In this document: one piece after another, positions 28,174 through 38,597 of the stretch
Numbering within the stretch: the stretch's first letter is position 1
Layout: the number at the start of each line of letters is the position of its first letter
From: Stenotrophomonas sp. SY1
GTDB lineage: Bacteria > Pseudomonadota > Gammaproteobacteria > Xanthomonadales > Xanthomonadaceae
Assembly: GCF_021202945.1 (NCBI RefSeq)
Contig: NZ_JAJOYR010000001.1
Span: forward strand, 1,302,001 to 1,366,000
DNA: 64,000 bases
Reading direction: 5' to 3'
Notes under the pieces: model-generated
The model's input: the letters and a program-made list of their open reading frames with translations, nothing else
Databases searched by the model: none
Told to the model about the DNA's origin: nothing
Program-made: the position numbers and the translations under genes

Positions 28174-30090
28174 ATGTCCCACGCTCCTTCTTCGTCTGAA
28201 ACCGCCGGGCACGGCCACATTCCAGGTGCCGCCAGTGGCATGGCCCTGATCGTCGGGGCCATCGGTGTCGTCTTCGGCGATATCGGTACCAGCCCGCTGT
28301 ATACGCTGAAGGAAGCCTTTTCCGAGCACTACGGGCTCAACAGTGACCATGACACCGTGCTGGGCGTGCTGTCGCTGGCGTTCTGGGCACTGAACATGGT
28401 GGTCACGCTCAAGTACGTGACCATCATCATGCGCGCCGACAACGACGGCGAGGGCGGCATCATGGCGCTGATGGCATTGGCCCAGCGCACCCTGCGCAAT
28501 GGTTCACGCACGGCCTATGTGGTCGGCATCCTCGGCATTTTCGGCGCTTCGCTGTTCTTCGGTGACGGTGTCATCACACCGGCCATTTCCGTGCTGGGTG
28601 CGGTGGAAGGCCTGAAGGTCGCCGCCCCGGGGCTGGGTCACTTCGTGGTGCCGATCACCCTGGTGGTGCTGGCGGCGGTGTTCGCCGCGCAACGCTTTGG
28701 TACCGAAAAGGTGGGCAAGGTGTTCGGGCCGGTGATGATCATCTGGTTCCTGTCGCTGGCGGCCATCGGCATCTACAACGTGATCGGTACGCCGGAAGTG
28801 CTCAAGGCGTTCAACCCGATGTGGGCAGCACGCTTCTTCATGGAGCATGGCTGGCACGGCATCTTCATCTTCGGCGCGGTGGTGCTGGCGGTGACCGGCG
28901 GCGAAGCGCTGTATGCGGACATGGGCCATTTCGGCGTGCCGCCGATCCGCCATGCCTGGTACTTCTTCATCCTGCCGTGTCTGGTGCTGAACTACCTGGG
29001 GCAGGGCGCATTGGTGCTGGAGCGGCCGGACGCGGTGGCCAACCCGTTCTTCGAGGCGGTGCCGCAATGGGCGCTGTATCCGATGATCATCCTGGCCACC
29101 ATGGCGGCGGTGATCGCCAGTCAGTCGGTGATCACCGGCGCATTCTCGGTGTCGCGCCAGGCCATGCAGCTGGGTTACATCCCGCGCATGCGCATCCTGC
29201 ATACCTCGCATGACACGATCGGTCAGATCTACATCCCGGGCATCAACTGGGGCTTGGCGGTACTGGTGTTCGGGCTGGTGCTGGCGTTCCAGAGCTCCAG
29301 CAACCTGGCCGTGGCCTACGGCATCTCGGTGTCCGGCACCATGCTGATCGACACCCTGCTGCTGGCGCTGGTGGCACGCGCGCTGTGGCCGCGTGCGCAT
29401 CACGGCATCCTGGCCTTGTGCGTGTTGTTCTTCATCATCGACCTGTGCTTCGTGATCGCCAACGGGGCCAAGTTGATGCAGGGCGCCTGGTTCCCGGTGG
29501 TGCTGGGCCTGGTGCTGTTCACGATGATGCGCACCTGGCGCCGTGGTCGTGAGCTGCTGCGTGATGAAATCCGCAAGGACGGCATCCGTCTGGATACCTT
29601 CCTGCCCGGGCTGATGCTGGCGCCGCCGGTACGGGTGCCGGGCACCGCCGTGTTCCTGACCGCCGATCCGACCGTGGTACCGCATGCGCTGATGCACAAC
29701 CTCAAGCACAACAAGGTGCTGCATGAGCGCAACGTGTTCCTGCACGTGGAAACCTGGCCGGTGCCGTATGCGCCGGAAGGGCAGCGTCTGAAGATCGAGT
29801 CGGTCGGCGAGGACTTCCATCGCATCTACATCCGCTACGGTTTCATGGAGACGCCGGATGTGCCGCTGGCGCTGATGCGTTCGTGCGACCACGGCGGCAT
29901 CTACTTCGACCCGATGGACACCACGTACTTCGCCAGCCGCGAGACCATCGTGGCCAGCGCCAACCGTGGCATGCCGATCTGGCGCGACAAGCTGTTCGCC
30001 TTCATGCACCGCAATGCCGCCCCGGCCACCGGCTTCTTCCGGATTCCGGGCAACCGACTGGTGGAGCTGGGCGCGCAGGTGGAGATTTGA
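28174..30090 (+). CDS. kup: Kup, low-affinity K+/H+ symporter
   Basis: A 638-residue inner-membrane potassium transporter. About twelve hydrophobic segments occupy residues 20-450, with the family signature [20 protein letters not shown] near the N-terminus, [14 protein letters not shown] and [12 protein letters not shown], then a soluble C-terminal domain of about 180 residues. It begins 35 bases after ruvA and is probably transcribed with it. There is no mechanistic link to recombination; it is a conserved neighbour in this family. Confidence 0.94.
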   Translation: MSHAPSSSETAGHGHIPGAASGMALIVGAIGVVFGDIGTSPLYTLKEAFSEHYGLNSDHDTVLGVLSLAFWALNMVVTLKYVTIIMRADNDGEGGIMALMALAQRTLRNGSRTAYVVGILGIFGASLFFGDGVITPAISVLGAVEGLKVAAPGLGHFVVPITLVVLAAVFAAQRFGTEKVGKVFGPVMIIWFLSLAAIGIYNVIGTPEVLKAFNPMWAARFFMEHGWHGIFIFGAVVLAVTGGEALYADMGHFGVPPIRHAWYFFILPCLVLNYLGQGALVLERPDAVANPFFEAVPQWALYPMIILATMAAVIASQSVITGAFSVSRQAMQLGYIPRMRILHTSHDTIGQIYIPGINWGLAVLVFGLVLAFQSSSNLAVAYGISVSGTMLIDTLLLALVARALWPRAHHGILALCVLFFIIDLCFVIANGAKLMQGAWFPVVLGLVLFTMMRTWRRGRELLRDEIRKDGIRLDTFLPGLMLAPPVRVPGTAVFLTADPTVVPHALMHNLKHNKVLHERNVFLHVETWPVPYAPEGQRLKIESVGEDFHRIYIRYGFMETPDVPLALMRSCDHGGIYFDPMDTTYFASRETIVASANRGMPIWRDKLFAFMHRNAAPATGFFRIPGNRLVELGAQVEI

Positions 30091-30191
30091 CCGCCGGAAA
30101 CCGGTATGGAAAGGCGGCAGAGCGCAACGATTGCCGTGGCTGTCGCCGCTTTCTCGTTCTATTCGCCGGTTACTGGACGTAACATAGTCCG

Positions 30192-31229
30192 ATGACTGAC
30201 GATCGCCTCATCGGCGCCGGTGCCACCCGCGAGGACGAGGCCGCCGATGCCAGCATCCGCCCCCGTACCCTGGCCGACTATCTCGGCCAGGCGCCGGTGC
30301 GCGAGCAGCTGGATATCTACATCCAGGCCGCCAAATCGCGCCGCGAGTCGCTGGATCATGTGCTGATCTTCGGCCCGCCCGGGCTGGGCAAGACCACGCT
30401 CAGCCACGTCATCGCCAATGAGCTGGGGGTGAGCTTGCGGGTGACGTCCGGCCCGGTGATCGAGAAGGCCGGCGACCTGGCGGCATTGCTGACCAACCTG
30501 CAGCCGCACGATGTGCTGTTCATCGACGAAATCCATCGCCTCTCGCCTGTGGTCGAGGAGGTGCTGTACCCGGCGATGGAGGATTTCCAGATCGACATCA
30601 TGATCGGCGAAGGCCCTGCTGCCCGCTCGATCAAGCTTGATCTGCCGCCGTTCACGCTGATCGGCGCCACCACCCGTGCCGGCCTGCTGACCGCGCCGCT
30701 GCGTGATCGTTTCGGCATCGTGCAGCGGTTGGAGTTCTATTCGGCCGAAGAGTTGACCCGCATCGTGCGCCGCTCGGCGGGCATCCTGGGCATCGATTGC
30801 AGCGCCGACGGCGCTGGCGAGATCGCGCGCCGCGCGCGTGGCACGCCGCGTATCGCCAACCGCCTGCTGCGCCGCGTGCGCGACTACGCGCAGGTGAAAG
30901 CCAGCGGTCACATCGATCTCGCCGTGGCCGAGGCCGCGATGCGGATGCTCAAGGTCGACCCGGAAGGCTTCGATGAACTGGACCGGCGCCTGCTGCGCAC
31001 GATGGTCGAGTATTTCGATGGCGGACCGGTCGGCATCGAGTCGCTTGCGGCCGCGCTTTCCGAGGAGCGGGGTACGCTGGAAGACGTGGTCGAGCCCTAT
31101 CTGATCCAGCAGGGCTTCCTGGTGCGTACCGCGCGCGGCCGCATGGCCACGCACAAGGCGTACCGGCACATGGGGCTCAAACCCAAGGCGGCACCGGCGG
31201 ACCTGTTCGCGGAGCAATCGGATGATTGA
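30192..31229 (+). CDS. ruvB: RuvB, branch-migration ATPase
   Basis: AAA+ hexameric motor that pulls DNA through RuvA-bound junctions. The 345-residue product has Walker [10 protein letters not shown], Walker B FIDEIHRL, sensor [19 protein letters not shown] and the C-terminal winged helix ([13 protein letters not shown]). Its last codons overlap the ybgC start by 8 bases, indicating coupling with the tol operon. Confidence 0.96.
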   Translation: MTDDRLIGAGATREDEAADASIRPRTLADYLGQAPVREQLDIYIQAAKSRRESLDHVLIFGPPGLGKTTLSHVIANELGVSLRVTSGPVIEKAGDLAALLTNLQPHDVLFIDEIHRLSPVVEEVLYPAMEDFQIDIMIGEGPAARSIKLDLPPFTLIGATTRAGLLTAPLRDRFGIVQRLEFYSAEELTRIVRRSAGILGIDCSADGAGEIARRARGTPRIANRLLRRVRDYAQVKASGHIDLAVAEAAMRMLKVDPEGFDELDRRLLRTMVEYFDGGPVGIESLAAALSEERGTLEDVVEPYLIQQGFLVRTARGRMATHKAYRHMGLKPKAAPADLFAEQSDD

Positions 31230-31644
31230 AGCCCGGTTCAGTTGGCCGACACGCATTTACTGGGAAGATACCGACGCTGGTGGGGTGGTCTACCACGCCC
31301 GCTACGTGGCCTTCATGGAGCGCGCGCGTACCGAATGGATGCGGGACCTCGGCTACGGCCAGGAATCCATGCGCAGCGGCGACGGCCAGGTGTTCGTGGT
31401 CCGCGCGATGACGCTGGACTTCCTCAAGCCGGCCAAGCTGGATGATGCGCTGACCACCACGGTGGAACTGCTGCAATGCCGGCGGGCCAGCCTGCTGATG
31501 GAGCAGGCGGTCATGCGCGGGGAGGAAGTGCTGGTCACCTCCCAGGTACGCCTGGCGGCGGTCGGCGCCCGTGATTTCAAGCCGCAAGCCATTGATGAAA
31601 CGCTGTACGCAACACTCAAACCCCTACAAACCAAACTCGCGTAA
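31222..31644 (+). CDS. ybgC: YbgC, tol-pal-associated acyl-CoA thioesterase
   Basis: A 140-residue hotdog-fold thioesterase. [28 protein letters not shown] holds the active-site Asp and the typical 4-hydroxybenzoyl-CoA thioesterase signature. YbgC hydrolyses short-chain or malonyl-type acyl-CoAs and is linked to phospholipid metabolism at the envelope. It overlaps ruvB and opens the tol-pal operon. Confidence 0.93.
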   Translation: MIEARFSWPTRIYWEDTDAGGVVYHARYVAFMERARTEWMRDLGYGQESMRSGDGQVFVVRAMTLDFLKPAKLDDALTTTVELLQCRRASLLMEQAVMRGEEVLVTSQVRLAAVGARDFKPQAIDETLYATLKPLQTKLA

Positions 31645-31664
31645 GTAAGACTGAGGAAGATCGG

Positions 31665-32444
31665 ATGATCGCTTTGCTTCTGGCCCTGCAGGCCACCGTG
31701 ACCGAGGCGTTGCCGGCCGATGTAAGCGCCGCTGCCGCGCAGACCGTGGCACAGGCCAGTCATGGCGGTGGCATCAACTACCTGGACCTGATGATCAAGG
31801 CCAGCATCCCGGTCAAGCTGATCGTGCTGCTGCTGTTGGCCGGCTCGTTCATCAGCTGGGTGATCATTTTCCGCAAGGCACGCGTGTTCAAGGCGGCCGA
31901 TCGTGAAGCCGACGACTTCGAAAACCGTTTCTGGTCCGGTGCCGACCTGGGCAAGCTGTACGCCTCGGCCACCGACCGCAATCGTTCGGTGAACGGTCTG
32001 GAAGCCATTTTCGAGTCCGGTTTCCGCGAGTACACCCGCATGCAGAACCGCCGTGGTCTGGACGGTCGCAACCAGCTGGAAGGCGCGCAGCGCGCCATGC
32101 GTACCACCTACGCCCGCGAGGTGGATGGGCTGGAGCGCAACCTCGAACTGCTGGCCAACATCGGTTCCACCGCGCCTTACGTGGGCCTGGTCGGTACCGT
32201 GTTCGGCATCATGGTGACCATGCACGACATGATCAGCAGCGGTGAGCAGGCCGGCATCGCTTCGGTGGCGCCGGGTATCTCCGAAGCACTGTTTGCCACC
32301 GCCATCGGCCTGTTCGTGGCGATCCCGGCGGTGTGGGCCTACAACCGTTTCACCACCCGCGTGGAGCGCCTGTCGGTGCGTTACGAAACCTTCGCCGAAG
32401 AGTTCAGCTCCATCCTGCAGCGCCAGACCGGCGCTGATGAGTAA
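31665..32444 (+). CDS. tolQ: TolQ, Tol-Pal proton-channel subunit
   Basis: 259 residues with three transmembrane helices (about 42-62, 155-180, 195-215). The MotA/ExbB/TolQ signature ANIGSTAPYVGLVGTVFGIM and PGISEALFATAIGLFVAIPAV are clear. TolQ and TolR form the proton-driven motor that energises TolA during outer-membrane constriction at division. Confidence 0.95.
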   Translation: MIALLLALQATVTEALPADVSAAAAQTVAQASHGGGINYLDLMIKASIPVKLIVLLLLAGSFISWVIIFRKARVFKAADREADDFENRFWSGADLGKLYASATDRNRSVNGLEAIFESGFREYTRMQNRRGLDGRNQLEGAQRAMRTTYAREVDGLERNLELLANIGSTAPYVGLVGTVFGIMVTMHDMISSGEQAGIASVAPGISEALFATAIGLFVAIPAVWAYNRFTTRVERLSVRYETFAEEFSSILQRQTGADE

Positions 32445-32482
32445 GCGCATCCGCGCTTTCCTCTGACCGCAGGAGCCCATAC

Positions 32483-32911
32483 ATGACCGCCGCCATACCC
32501 CGCCGCAAGCGCCGCAAGCTCAAGTCCGAGATCAACGTCGTGCCGTACATCGACGTGATGCTCGTGCTGCTGATCATCTTCATGGTGACCGCGCCGCTAC
32601 TGACGCTCAGCTTTGAAGTCGACCTGCCCAGTTCCACCGCCAAGGCGCTGGAGAGCCGGCAGGACCCGGTGATCGTTTCGGTGCGTGCCGATGGCCAGCT
32701 CAGCCTCAAGCTGCCTGAAGCCAAGGAGCCCGAGGCGATGGACCCCGGTGCGCTGCAGGCGCAGCTGAGCGCGCTGGCCTCGCAGGACAAGGAACTTCGC
32801 GTGATCGTGGCCGCCGACAAGACCGTGGCCTACGAAAAGGTCGTGTCCGCGATGGATGTGATCAAGGCGGCGAAGATCGAAAAGGTGGGTCTGGCGACCG
32901 ATGCACGCTGA
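32483..32911 (+). CDS. tolR: TolR, Tol-Pal proton-channel subunit
   Basis: 142 residues: a short cytoplasmic basic start (AAIPRRKRRKLKSEINVVPYIDVMLVLLIIFMV), one transmembrane helix with the proton-path Asp in IDVMLV, and a periplasmic ExbD/TolR domain. It overlaps the tolA start by 11 bases. Confidence 0.95.
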   Translation: MTAAIPRRKRRKLKSEINVVPYIDVMLVLLIIFMVTAPLLTLSFEVDLPSSTAKALESRQDPVIVSVRADGQLSLKLPEAKEPEAMDPGALQAQLSALASQDKELRVIVAADKTVAYEKVVSAMDVIKAAKIEKVGLATDAR

Positions 32912-33977
32912 TTCCCTGCCGCCACCGCGTCAGACCAGCAACGAGTGGGGCCTGCCGGTCGTTCTCGCACTGCTGGTGCACCTGCTGGTAGCTGCGATCT
33001 TCATCATTGCCTGGCTGTGGTCGCCCTCGCGCAATACCGAAGCGGCCGCCGGCGACCCGGCGGTGGAAGCAAGCCTGCAGCTGTCCTCGGCCGAAGCCTC
33101 GGCGGCGCGGCAGGCGCTGCGTGCCTCGGAAAAACTGCCTGACCTGCCCGAGCCCGTGGAAGAAGTGCCGCCGGAACCGGTGCCTGAAGACACCATTCCG
33201 CCGCCGCAGCCCATTCCCGAGCCGCGTCCGCAGGATGCGCCGACGCCGCAGCAACACAATGCGCAGGAACGCATCGCGCAGCCGGACAACGTGGACCAGG
33301 AGCGGGTGAGTGCGCTGGCTATCTCGCAGGAAAAGGCCAAGCAGGAACAAGAAGCCAAGCGTCGCCAGGAACAGATCGATCTGACCGAGCGCAAGCGCGT
33401 GGAAGAGGCCGAGCAGAAGCTGCGCCTGGCCAGGCAGCAGGAAGAGGCCGACCGCCAGAAGAAGCTGGCCGATGCGCAGCGCACCGCCAACGAAACCGCG
33501 GCCGAGCGCGAACGTCAGCAGAAGATCGCCGAGATCCGCCGCAAGCGCGAGCAGGCCGAGCGCGAAGCCAAGCAGGCCGAGCAGCGTCTGCGCCAGGTGG
33601 CCGATGCACGTGCGCGTGCGCAGGGCAGCTCTTCGGCCAGTACCGCCAGCAGCGGTCCCAGCTCGCCGGCACCGGGGCAGGGCGGTACCAGCAATGATCT
33701 GACCGCCAAGTACGCCGCGGCGATCCAGCAGGCAGTGCTCAACCAGTGGGTACGGCCGGATTCGATTCCGCGTGGCCAGCGGTGCCGCCTGACCATCCGC
33801 CAGTTGCCCGGCGGTGAAGTGATCCGGGTCGAGTTCTCGTCCAGTTGTCCGTATGACGAAGCGGGGCGGCGTTCGGTCGAGGCGGCGGTACTGCGCGCCC
33901 AGCCATTGCCGTATCGTGGTTTCGAGCAGGTGTTCCAGCCGAGCCTGAACTTCAATTTTGAAGCACAGGACCGCTGA
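32901..33977 (+). CDS. tolA: TolA, envelope-spanning Tol-Pal protein
   Basis: 358 residues. An N-terminal membrane anchor (GLPVVLALLVHLLVAAIFIIAWLW) is followed by a Pro/Glu-rich segment, a long charged helix rich in Lys, Glu, Gln, Arg and Ala (about 130-235), and a compact C-terminal domain (from about 265; LTAKYAAAIQQAVLNQWVRPD, with cysteines in QRCRL and SSCPY). It links the TolQR motor to Pal and TolB, and is a frequent receptor for colicins and filamentous phages. Confidence 0.94.
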   Translation: MHADSLPPPRQTSNEWGLPVVLALLVHLLVAAIFIIAWLWSPSRNTEAAAGDPAVEASLQLSSAEASAARQALRASEKLPDLPEPVEEVPPEPVPEDTIPPPQPIPEPRPQDAPTPQQHNAQERIAQPDNVDQERVSALAISQEKAKQEQEAKRRQEQIDLTERKRVEEAEQKLRLARQQEEADRQKKLADAQRTANETAAERERQQKIAEIRRKREQAEREAKQAEQRLRQVADARARAQGSSSASTASSGPSSPAPGQGGTSNDLTAKYAAAIQQAVLNQWVRPDSIPRGQRCRLTIRQLPGGEVIRVEFSSSCPYDEAGRRSVEAAVLRAQPLPYRGFEQVFQPSLNFNFEAQDR

Positions 33978-34157
33978 GACCTGCCGGAATTGCGGGATCT
34001 GGTCATGAAAGGAATGTAGGTTTCAGGGGAAACCTTTCATTTCCGGCGAAATCCGGCCCAGGGGCTGGATTTCACGCGCCATTCGTTCACGATTGCGAAA
34101 ATATTCATCCGCCTGCTGCTATCCCTCTCTGTCTTCGACCGTACTGTTGAGCGCCTC

Positions 34158-35477
34158 ATGAAGAAACTGCCCCGTTGGCTGGTCGCCCTCACTGCCCTGT
34201 TGTTGCCGCTTGCGGCGATGGCACAGCAGAAGGGGCTGGAAATCGACATCATTGGCGGCAACGCCTCGGCGCTGCCGATCACCGTCGTGCCGATGCCGTA
34301 CCAGGGCGCCGCTGGCGCACCTGCGACCGACGTGGCCGCCGTGGTACGTGCCGACCTGGACCGTTCCGGCCAGTTCCGCAACCTGCCTGAAGCGCAGATC
34401 GTGCAGCGCCCGGTGCGCGGCAGCGAAGTGGAATACCCGACCTGGCGTGCGCTCAAGCAGGATTACCTGGTCGTCGGCCGCGTGCTCGACGCCGGTGCCG
34501 GTGCCTACCGCGTGGAATACGAACTGTTCGACGTGGCCAAGGGCGAGCGCGTGCTCGGCCTGGCAATGACCGCACGTTCCAACGCCATGCGCGACGTTGC
34601 CCATCAGATGGCCGATGCCATCTATGAAAAGATCCTCGGCGTGCGCGGCGCGTTCTGGACCCGCATCGCTTACATCACCGCCAGCGGCAGTGGTGCCAAC
34701 ATGCGTTACGCGCTGATGGTGGCCGATTCGGATGGCTACAACCCGCAGACCATCGTGCGTTCGGCCGAGCCGCTGTTGTCGCCGAGCTGGAGCCCGGACG
34801 GCCGCAAGCTGGCCTACGTGAGTTTCGAGCGTGGCAACTCCTCGATCTACGTGCAGGACATCGCCACCGGTGGCCGTGAGCTGCTGACCAGCTTCCGTGG
34901 CATCAACAGCGCGCCGTCGTTCTCGCCGGATGGTCGCCGTCTTGCACTGGCGCTGTCGCGCAGCGGCAACCCGGAAATCTACGTGATGGACCTGGGCAGC
35001 AAGCAGCTCACCCAGTTGACCAACCATTTCGGCATCGACACCGAGCCGACCTGGGCCGCTGATGGCAACTCGGTCTACTTCACCTCCGACCGTGGCGGGC
35101 GTCCGCAGATCTACCAGGTGTCGGCAAGCGGTGGCAGCGCCAACCGCGTGACATTCCAGGGCAACTACAACGCCAAGGCAACTGTATCCTTCGACGGCAA
35201 GAAGATTGCCGTGGCACAGGGTGCAGGCAACAGCTACAAGATCGCGATGATGGACAGCAGCCTGGGGTCGGCGCGCTGGAGCACGTTGTCGCCGGGTTCG
35301 CTGGACGAATCCCCGAGCTTTGCCCCCAATGCGAGCATGGTGCTGTATGCCGCGCGCGAAGGTGGTCGCGGTGTGTTGTATGAAGTATCTGCTGATGGTC
35401 GCGTGCGTCAGCGCCTTGTTCTTGCGGATGGCGATGTACGGGAACCGGCATGGGGCCCCTACCGCACCGCGCGTTGA
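34158..35477 (+). CDS. tolB: TolB, periplasmic beta-propeller of Tol-Pal
   Basis: 439 residues with signal peptide [23 protein letters not shown], an alpha/beta N-terminal domain, and a six-bladed propeller whose WD40-like repeats read [18 protein letters not shown] and [26 protein letters not shown]. It shuttles between TolA and Pal. A hairpin, AGGTTTC/GAAACCT at 34018-34035, lies in the 180-base leader and may modulate downstream expression. Confidence 0.95.
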   Translation: MKKLPRWLVALTALLLPLAAMAQQKGLEIDIIGGNASALPITVVPMPYQGAAGAPATDVAAVVRADLDRSGQFRNLPEAQIVQRPVRGSEVEYPTWRALKQDYLVVGRVLDAGAGAYRVEYELFDVAKGERVLGLAMTARSNAMRDVAHQMADAIYEKILGVRGAFWTRIAYITASGSGANMRYALMVADSDGYNPQTIVRSAEPLLSPSWSPDGRKLAYVSFERGNSSIYVQDIATGGRELLTSFRGINSAPSFSPDGRRLALALSRSGNPEIYVMDLGSKQLTQLTNHFGIDTEPTWAADGNSVYFTSDRGGRPQIYQVSASGGSANRVTFQGNYNAKATVSFDGKKIAVAQGAGNSYKIAMMDSSLGSARWSTLSPGSLDESPSFAPNASMVLYAAREGGRGVLYEVSADGRVRQRLVLADGDVREPAWGPYRTAR

Positions 35478-35540
35478 GAAAGTGTTAATATCCGGACCGG
35501 ATTAATCCCAAAATTGGCCTAGGAGCCTTTAGGTATCGCC

Positions 35541-36056
35541 ATGAACAAATCCACTCGTGTTTTGCTCGTCTCGCTGTTGTCGGTCGTTGCACTGGCTGGC
35601 TGCTCGAAGAAGGTCAAGGAACAGCCGGCTCCGCCGGTCGACAACGGCCCGGCCACCCAGCCGACCGCTCCGTCCACCTCTGGCCTGTATGGTCCGGGCG
35701 ATCTGGACACCGATGCCTGCCTGCGTCAGCGCGTGGTCTACTTTGACCTCGACAAGGACGAAGTGAAGTCCGAGTTCCAGCAGATCATGGGCTGCCATGC
35801 CAAGTATCTGCGTGACCGTCCGTCTTCGCGTATCACCCTGCAGGGCAACACCGACGAACGCGGCAGCCGCGCTTACAACCAGGCTCTGGGCGAGCGTCGT
35901 GGCAATGCCGTCAACTCGGCACTGCAGGCCAACGGTGGTTCGGCTTCGCAGCTGACCGTCGTGTCCTACGGTGAAGAGCGTCCGGTGTGCACCGAGTCGA
36001 GCGAGTCCTGCTGGTCGCAGAACCGTCGCGTCGAAATCGTCTACACCGCGCAGTAA
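35541..36056 (+). CDS. pal: Pal, peptidoglycan-associated lipoprotein
   Basis: 171 residues. The lipoprotein signal has the lipobox LAGC (MNKSTRVLLVSLLSVVALAGC). The OmpA-like C-terminal domain contains VYFDLDKDEVKSEF and the meso-diaminopimelate-binding NTDERGSRAYNQALGERR. It tethers the outer membrane to peptidoglycan. Confidence 0.96.
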   Translation: MNKSTRVLLVSLLSVVALAGCSKKVKEQPAPPVDNGPATQPTAPSTSGLYGPGDLDTDACLRQRVVYFDLDKDEVKSEFQQIMGCHAKYLRDRPSSRITLQGNTDERGSRAYNQALGERRGNAVNSALQANGGSASQLTVVSYGEERPVCTESSESCWSQNRRVEIVYTAQ

Positions 36057-36059
36057 TCG

Positions 36060-36866
36060 ATGCGTACCGGCATCATCAAGCTGATGCTCGTGGTTGCGGC
36101 AGCCTTCATGGCTGCCGCACCCGCTTATGCGCAGCGACAGAGCCTCGCTGACCGGGTTGGCGCGCTGGAACAGCAGGTCAACAACAGCCAGGCAAACACT
36201 GACATGCTCAACCAGCTGCAACAGCTGCGTAGTGAGATGCAGGCGTTGCAGGGCACGATCGAGCAGCTCCAGCATGAGAATGAACAGCTGAAGCAGCGCA
36301 ATCGTGATCAGTACCTTGACCTGGATGGGCGCTTGAACCGCCTGGAAGGCAATGGCACCGCAACCGGTGCACCGACCGCCTCGGCTACACCGGCAACGCC
36401 GGCAGCCAAGCCGGCAGCGTCGGCCGAACGCCCGCCGACCGTGCGTGGCGATGCCAGCAGCCAGGCCGCTGCCGGTGACGAACGTGCGGCCTACAACGTG
36501 GCTTTTGATGCACTGAAAGCTGGCAAGTACGACGACTCGGCCCAGCTGTTCCAGAGCTTCCTGGAGTTGTACCCCAATGCCGCGTACACGCCCAACGCGT
36601 TGTACTGGCTGGGTGAAAGTTATTACGCAACACGCAATTTCAAGATGGCCGAGGCCCAGTTCAACGAGCTGATCGGTCGCTATCCCACCCACGACAAGGC
36701 CGCAGGCGGTTTGCTGAAGCTGGGCCTGTCGCAGTACGGCGAAGGCAATGCGCAGTTGGCGCAGCAGACGCTGGAACAGGTGGTCTCCCGTTTTCCCGGC
36801 AGTGATGCGGCCCGTACCGCGCAGGATCGTCTGCAGTCGATCCGGCTTGGCCAGCAACTGCGTTGA
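36060..36866 (+). CDS. cpoB: CpoB (YbgF), Tol-Pal/PBP1B coordinator
   Basis: 268 residues starting 3 bases after pal. It has a signal peptide (ending AYAQ), an N-terminal trimerising coiled coil (LADRVGALEQQVNN ... IEQLQHENEQLKQRNRDQ), an Ala/Pro/Thr linker and C-terminal TPRs (AYNVAFDALKAGKYDDSAQLFQSFLELYPN). CpoB couples outer-membrane constriction to septal peptidoglycan synthesis. Confidence 0.93.
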   Translation: MRTGIIKLMLVVAAAFMAAAPAYAQRQSLADRVGALEQQVNNSQANTDMLNQLQQLRSEMQALQGTIEQLQHENEQLKQRNRDQYLDLDGRLNRLEGNGTATGAPTASATPATPAAKPAASAERPPTVRGDASSQAAAGDERAAYNVAFDALKAGKYDDSAQLFQSFLELYPNAAYTPNALYWLGESYYATRNFKMAEAQFNELIGRYPTHDKAAGGLLKLGLSQYGEGNAQLAQQTLEQVVSRFPGSDAARTAQDRLQSIRLGQQLR

Positions 36867-36908
36867 TTGGAGCCGCAACCGCGCCGACGCGGTGCGGTTG
36901 ATGTGCAG

Positions 36909-37598
36909 ATGAACTCTCCCGCCGCCGCTGTCCCCAGCGAGATCGTGCAGTCGCCGTTGCCGCGACTGAAGATCACTGAAATTTTCCTGTCCTTGCAGGG
37001 CGAGGCCGACACGGCTGGCTGGCCTACCGTGTTCGTGCGCCTGACCGGCTGCCCATTGCGCTGCCAGTATTGCGACACCGAGTACGCCTTCCATGGCGGC
37101 ACGTGGTGGGATATCGACGACATCGTGACCGAGGTGCTCAAGCAGGGTGTGCGCCATGTCTGCGTGACCGGTGGCGAGCCGCTGGCGCAGAAGCGCTGCC
37201 TGATCCTGCTGCAGAAGCTCTGCGATGCGGGTCTGGACGTGTCGCTGGAAACCTCCGGTGCGCTGGACATCAGCGCCGTCGATGCGCGTGTATCGCGCGT
37301 GGTCGACCTGAAGACGCCGGATTCGGCAGAGATGGGCCGCAACCGGCTTGAGAACATCCCCTTGCTGACCGCCCGCGACCAGCTCAAGTTCGTGCTGTGC
37401 AGCCGTGGCGACTACGAGTGGGCCAAGTCGATGTTGTTCGAACATCGTCTGCATGAGCGTTGCATGGTGTTGTTCTCGCCGAGCAAATCGCAGATCAGCG
37501 CGCGCGAGCTGGCCGACTGGATCGTCGCCGACCGTCTGCCGGTGCGTTTCCAGATGCAGCTGCACAAGATTCTCTGGGACGACGCGCCCGGCCGCTGA
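36909..37598 (+). CDS. queE: QueE, 7-carboxy-7-deazaguanine synthase
   Basis: Radical SAM enzyme of queuosine synthesis that contracts 6-carboxytetrahydropterin to CDG. 229 residues. The cluster motif is GCPLRCQYCDTEYAF (Cys-x3-Cys-x2-Cys), and VTGGEPLAQ is the SAM-contacting GGEP segment. The ATG at 36909 is preferred over the TTG-started extension from 36867. Confidence 0.94.
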   Translation: MNSPAAAVPSEIVQSPLPRLKITEIFLSLQGEADTAGWPTVFVRLTGCPLRCQYCDTEYAFHGGTWWDIDDIVTEVLKQGVRHVCVTGGEPLAQKRCLILLQKLCDAGLDVSLETSGALDISAVDARVSRVVDLKTPDSAEMGRNRLENIPLLTARDQLKFVLCSRGDYEWAKSMLFEHRLHERCMVLFSPSKSQISARELADWIVADRLPVRFQMQLHKILWDDAPGR

Positions 37599-37703
37599 CG
37601 CCGAGCCGCGCGTTTCAGGATGATGCACCGCCGCGGCGGTGCGATGCTTCAAACCCCGGCGCGGGACAGCGTGCTGGCATTCCTTCCCCAACCGGATCAA
37701 CTC

Positions 37704-38372
37704 ATGAAGAAGAAAGCAGTCGTGCTTCTTTCCGGCGGCATGGACTCGGCCGCCGTTGTCGCCATTGCCCAGGAACAAGATTTTCAGGTGTACGCGTTGA
37801 GCGTGCGCTACGGCCAACGCCATACCTCGGAACTGGAGGCCGCCGCACGCGTGGCCGCCGCGCTCGGTGTGGCCGGGCACAAGGTGGTCGATGTCGATCT
37901 GCGCAGCATCGGCGGATCGGCACTGACCGATGACATCGATGTGCCTGAAGCCGGCGGCCAGGGTATCCCGGTCACCTACGTGCCGGCGCGCAACACGATC
38001 ATGTTGTCGCTGGCGCTCGGCTGGGCCGAGGTGCTGGGCGCCAACGACATCTTCTGCGGCGTGAATGCGGTGGACTACTCCGGCTACCCGGATTGCCGGC
38101 CGGAGTTCATCAGCGCGTTCCAGGCGCTGGCGAACCTGGCCACCAAGTCCGGGGTGGAGGGCGCCGGCATCGTTGTGCATGCGCCGTTGCAGTACCTGAG
38201 CAAGGCACAGATTGCCGCCGAAGGTCAGCGCCTGGGCGTGGACTTCGGCCTGACCGTGTCCTGCTACCAGGCCGATGCCGACGGACGGGCCTGCGGCCAG
38301 TGCGATGCCTGCCGCCTGCGCGCGGATGGTTTTGCCGCTGCCGGCATGGCCGACCCGACCCGTTACGCCTGA
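37704..38372 (+). CDS. queC: QueC, 7-cyano-7-deazaguanine synthase
   Basis: Converts CDG to preQ0 using ATP and ammonia. 222 residues from [19 protein letters not shown], whose LSGGMDS is the PP-loop. A C-terminal zinc site is visible in [20 protein letters not shown]. The open frame reaches 37620, but family alignment favours 37704. queE-queC follow tol-pal as in many gammaproteobacteria. Confidence 0.94.
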   Translation: MKKKAVVLLSGGMDSAAVVAIAQEQDFQVYALSVRYGQRHTSELEAAARVAAALGVAGHKVVDVDLRSIGGSALTDDIDVPEAGGQGIPVTYVPARNTIMLSLALGWAEVLGANDIFCGVNAVDYSGYPDCRPEFISAFQALANLATKSGVEGAGIVVHAPLQYLSKAQIAAEGQRLGVDFGLTVSCYQADADGRACGQCDACRLRADGFAAAGMADPTRYA

Positions 38373-38433
38373 ATTCCGATTTGACGATTGTTGCGCTAGA
38401 ATACGCGCCCCGGCTGCGGCCGGGTCTTTGTTT

Positions 38434-38509
38434 GGGCCGTTAGCTCAGTCGGTAGAGCAGAAGACTTTTAATCTTTTGGTCGAAGGTTCGAATCCTTCAC
38501 GGCCCACCA
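38434..38509 (+). tRNA. tRNA-Lys(TTT)
   Basis: 76 bases with an encoded CCA. The acceptor stem GGGCCGT/ACGGCCC, D arm GCTC...GAGC, anticodon stem GAAGA/TCTTT with loop CTTTTAA (anticodon TTT at 38467-38469) and T arm GAAGG TTCGAAT CCTTC all pair. A TAGAAT -10 (38397-38402) lies upstream with a GC-rich discriminator. It is the integration target of the element that follows, and its 3' part is also the left attachment repeat. Confidence 0.97.
38463..38509 (+). repeat. attL, left copy of the 47-bp attachment repeat
   Basis: 47 bases, from the anticodon stem through CCA of tRNA-Lys, are identical to 60076-60122. The flanking base differs on each side. Because the whole tRNA is intact here, the element reconstitutes its 3' end on integration. 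Confidence 0.95.
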
Positions 38510-38534
38510 TAAAAAACAGAGAGTTACAGAGCAG

Positions 38535-38562
38535 AAAAGGCACCGTTGATCGGTGCCTTTTT
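38535..38562. terminator. Bidirectional terminator just inside the element
   Basis: AAAAGGCACCG (38535-38545), loop TTGAT and CGGTGCCTTTTT (38551-38562) form an 11-bp hairpin with T-runs on both strands. On the plus strand it replaces the tRNA terminator displaced by integration. On the minus strand it ends the leftward operon after the AlpA-like gene. Confidence 0.85.
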
Positions 38563-38568
38563 CGTTTG

Positions 38569-38587
38569 GTGCCTACTTGGTGCCTAC
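38569..38587 (+). promoter_or_regulatory. Left copy of putative integrase arm-type sites
   Basis: GTGCCTACTTGGTGCCTAC, containing TGCCTAC twice with an 11-base period, is identical to 59941-59959. The two copies lie at 60 bases (left) and about 117 bases (right) from the attachment cores, in direct orientation, as arm-type recombinase sites do. Confidence 0.65.
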
Positions 38588-38597
38588 ATTTGATTGC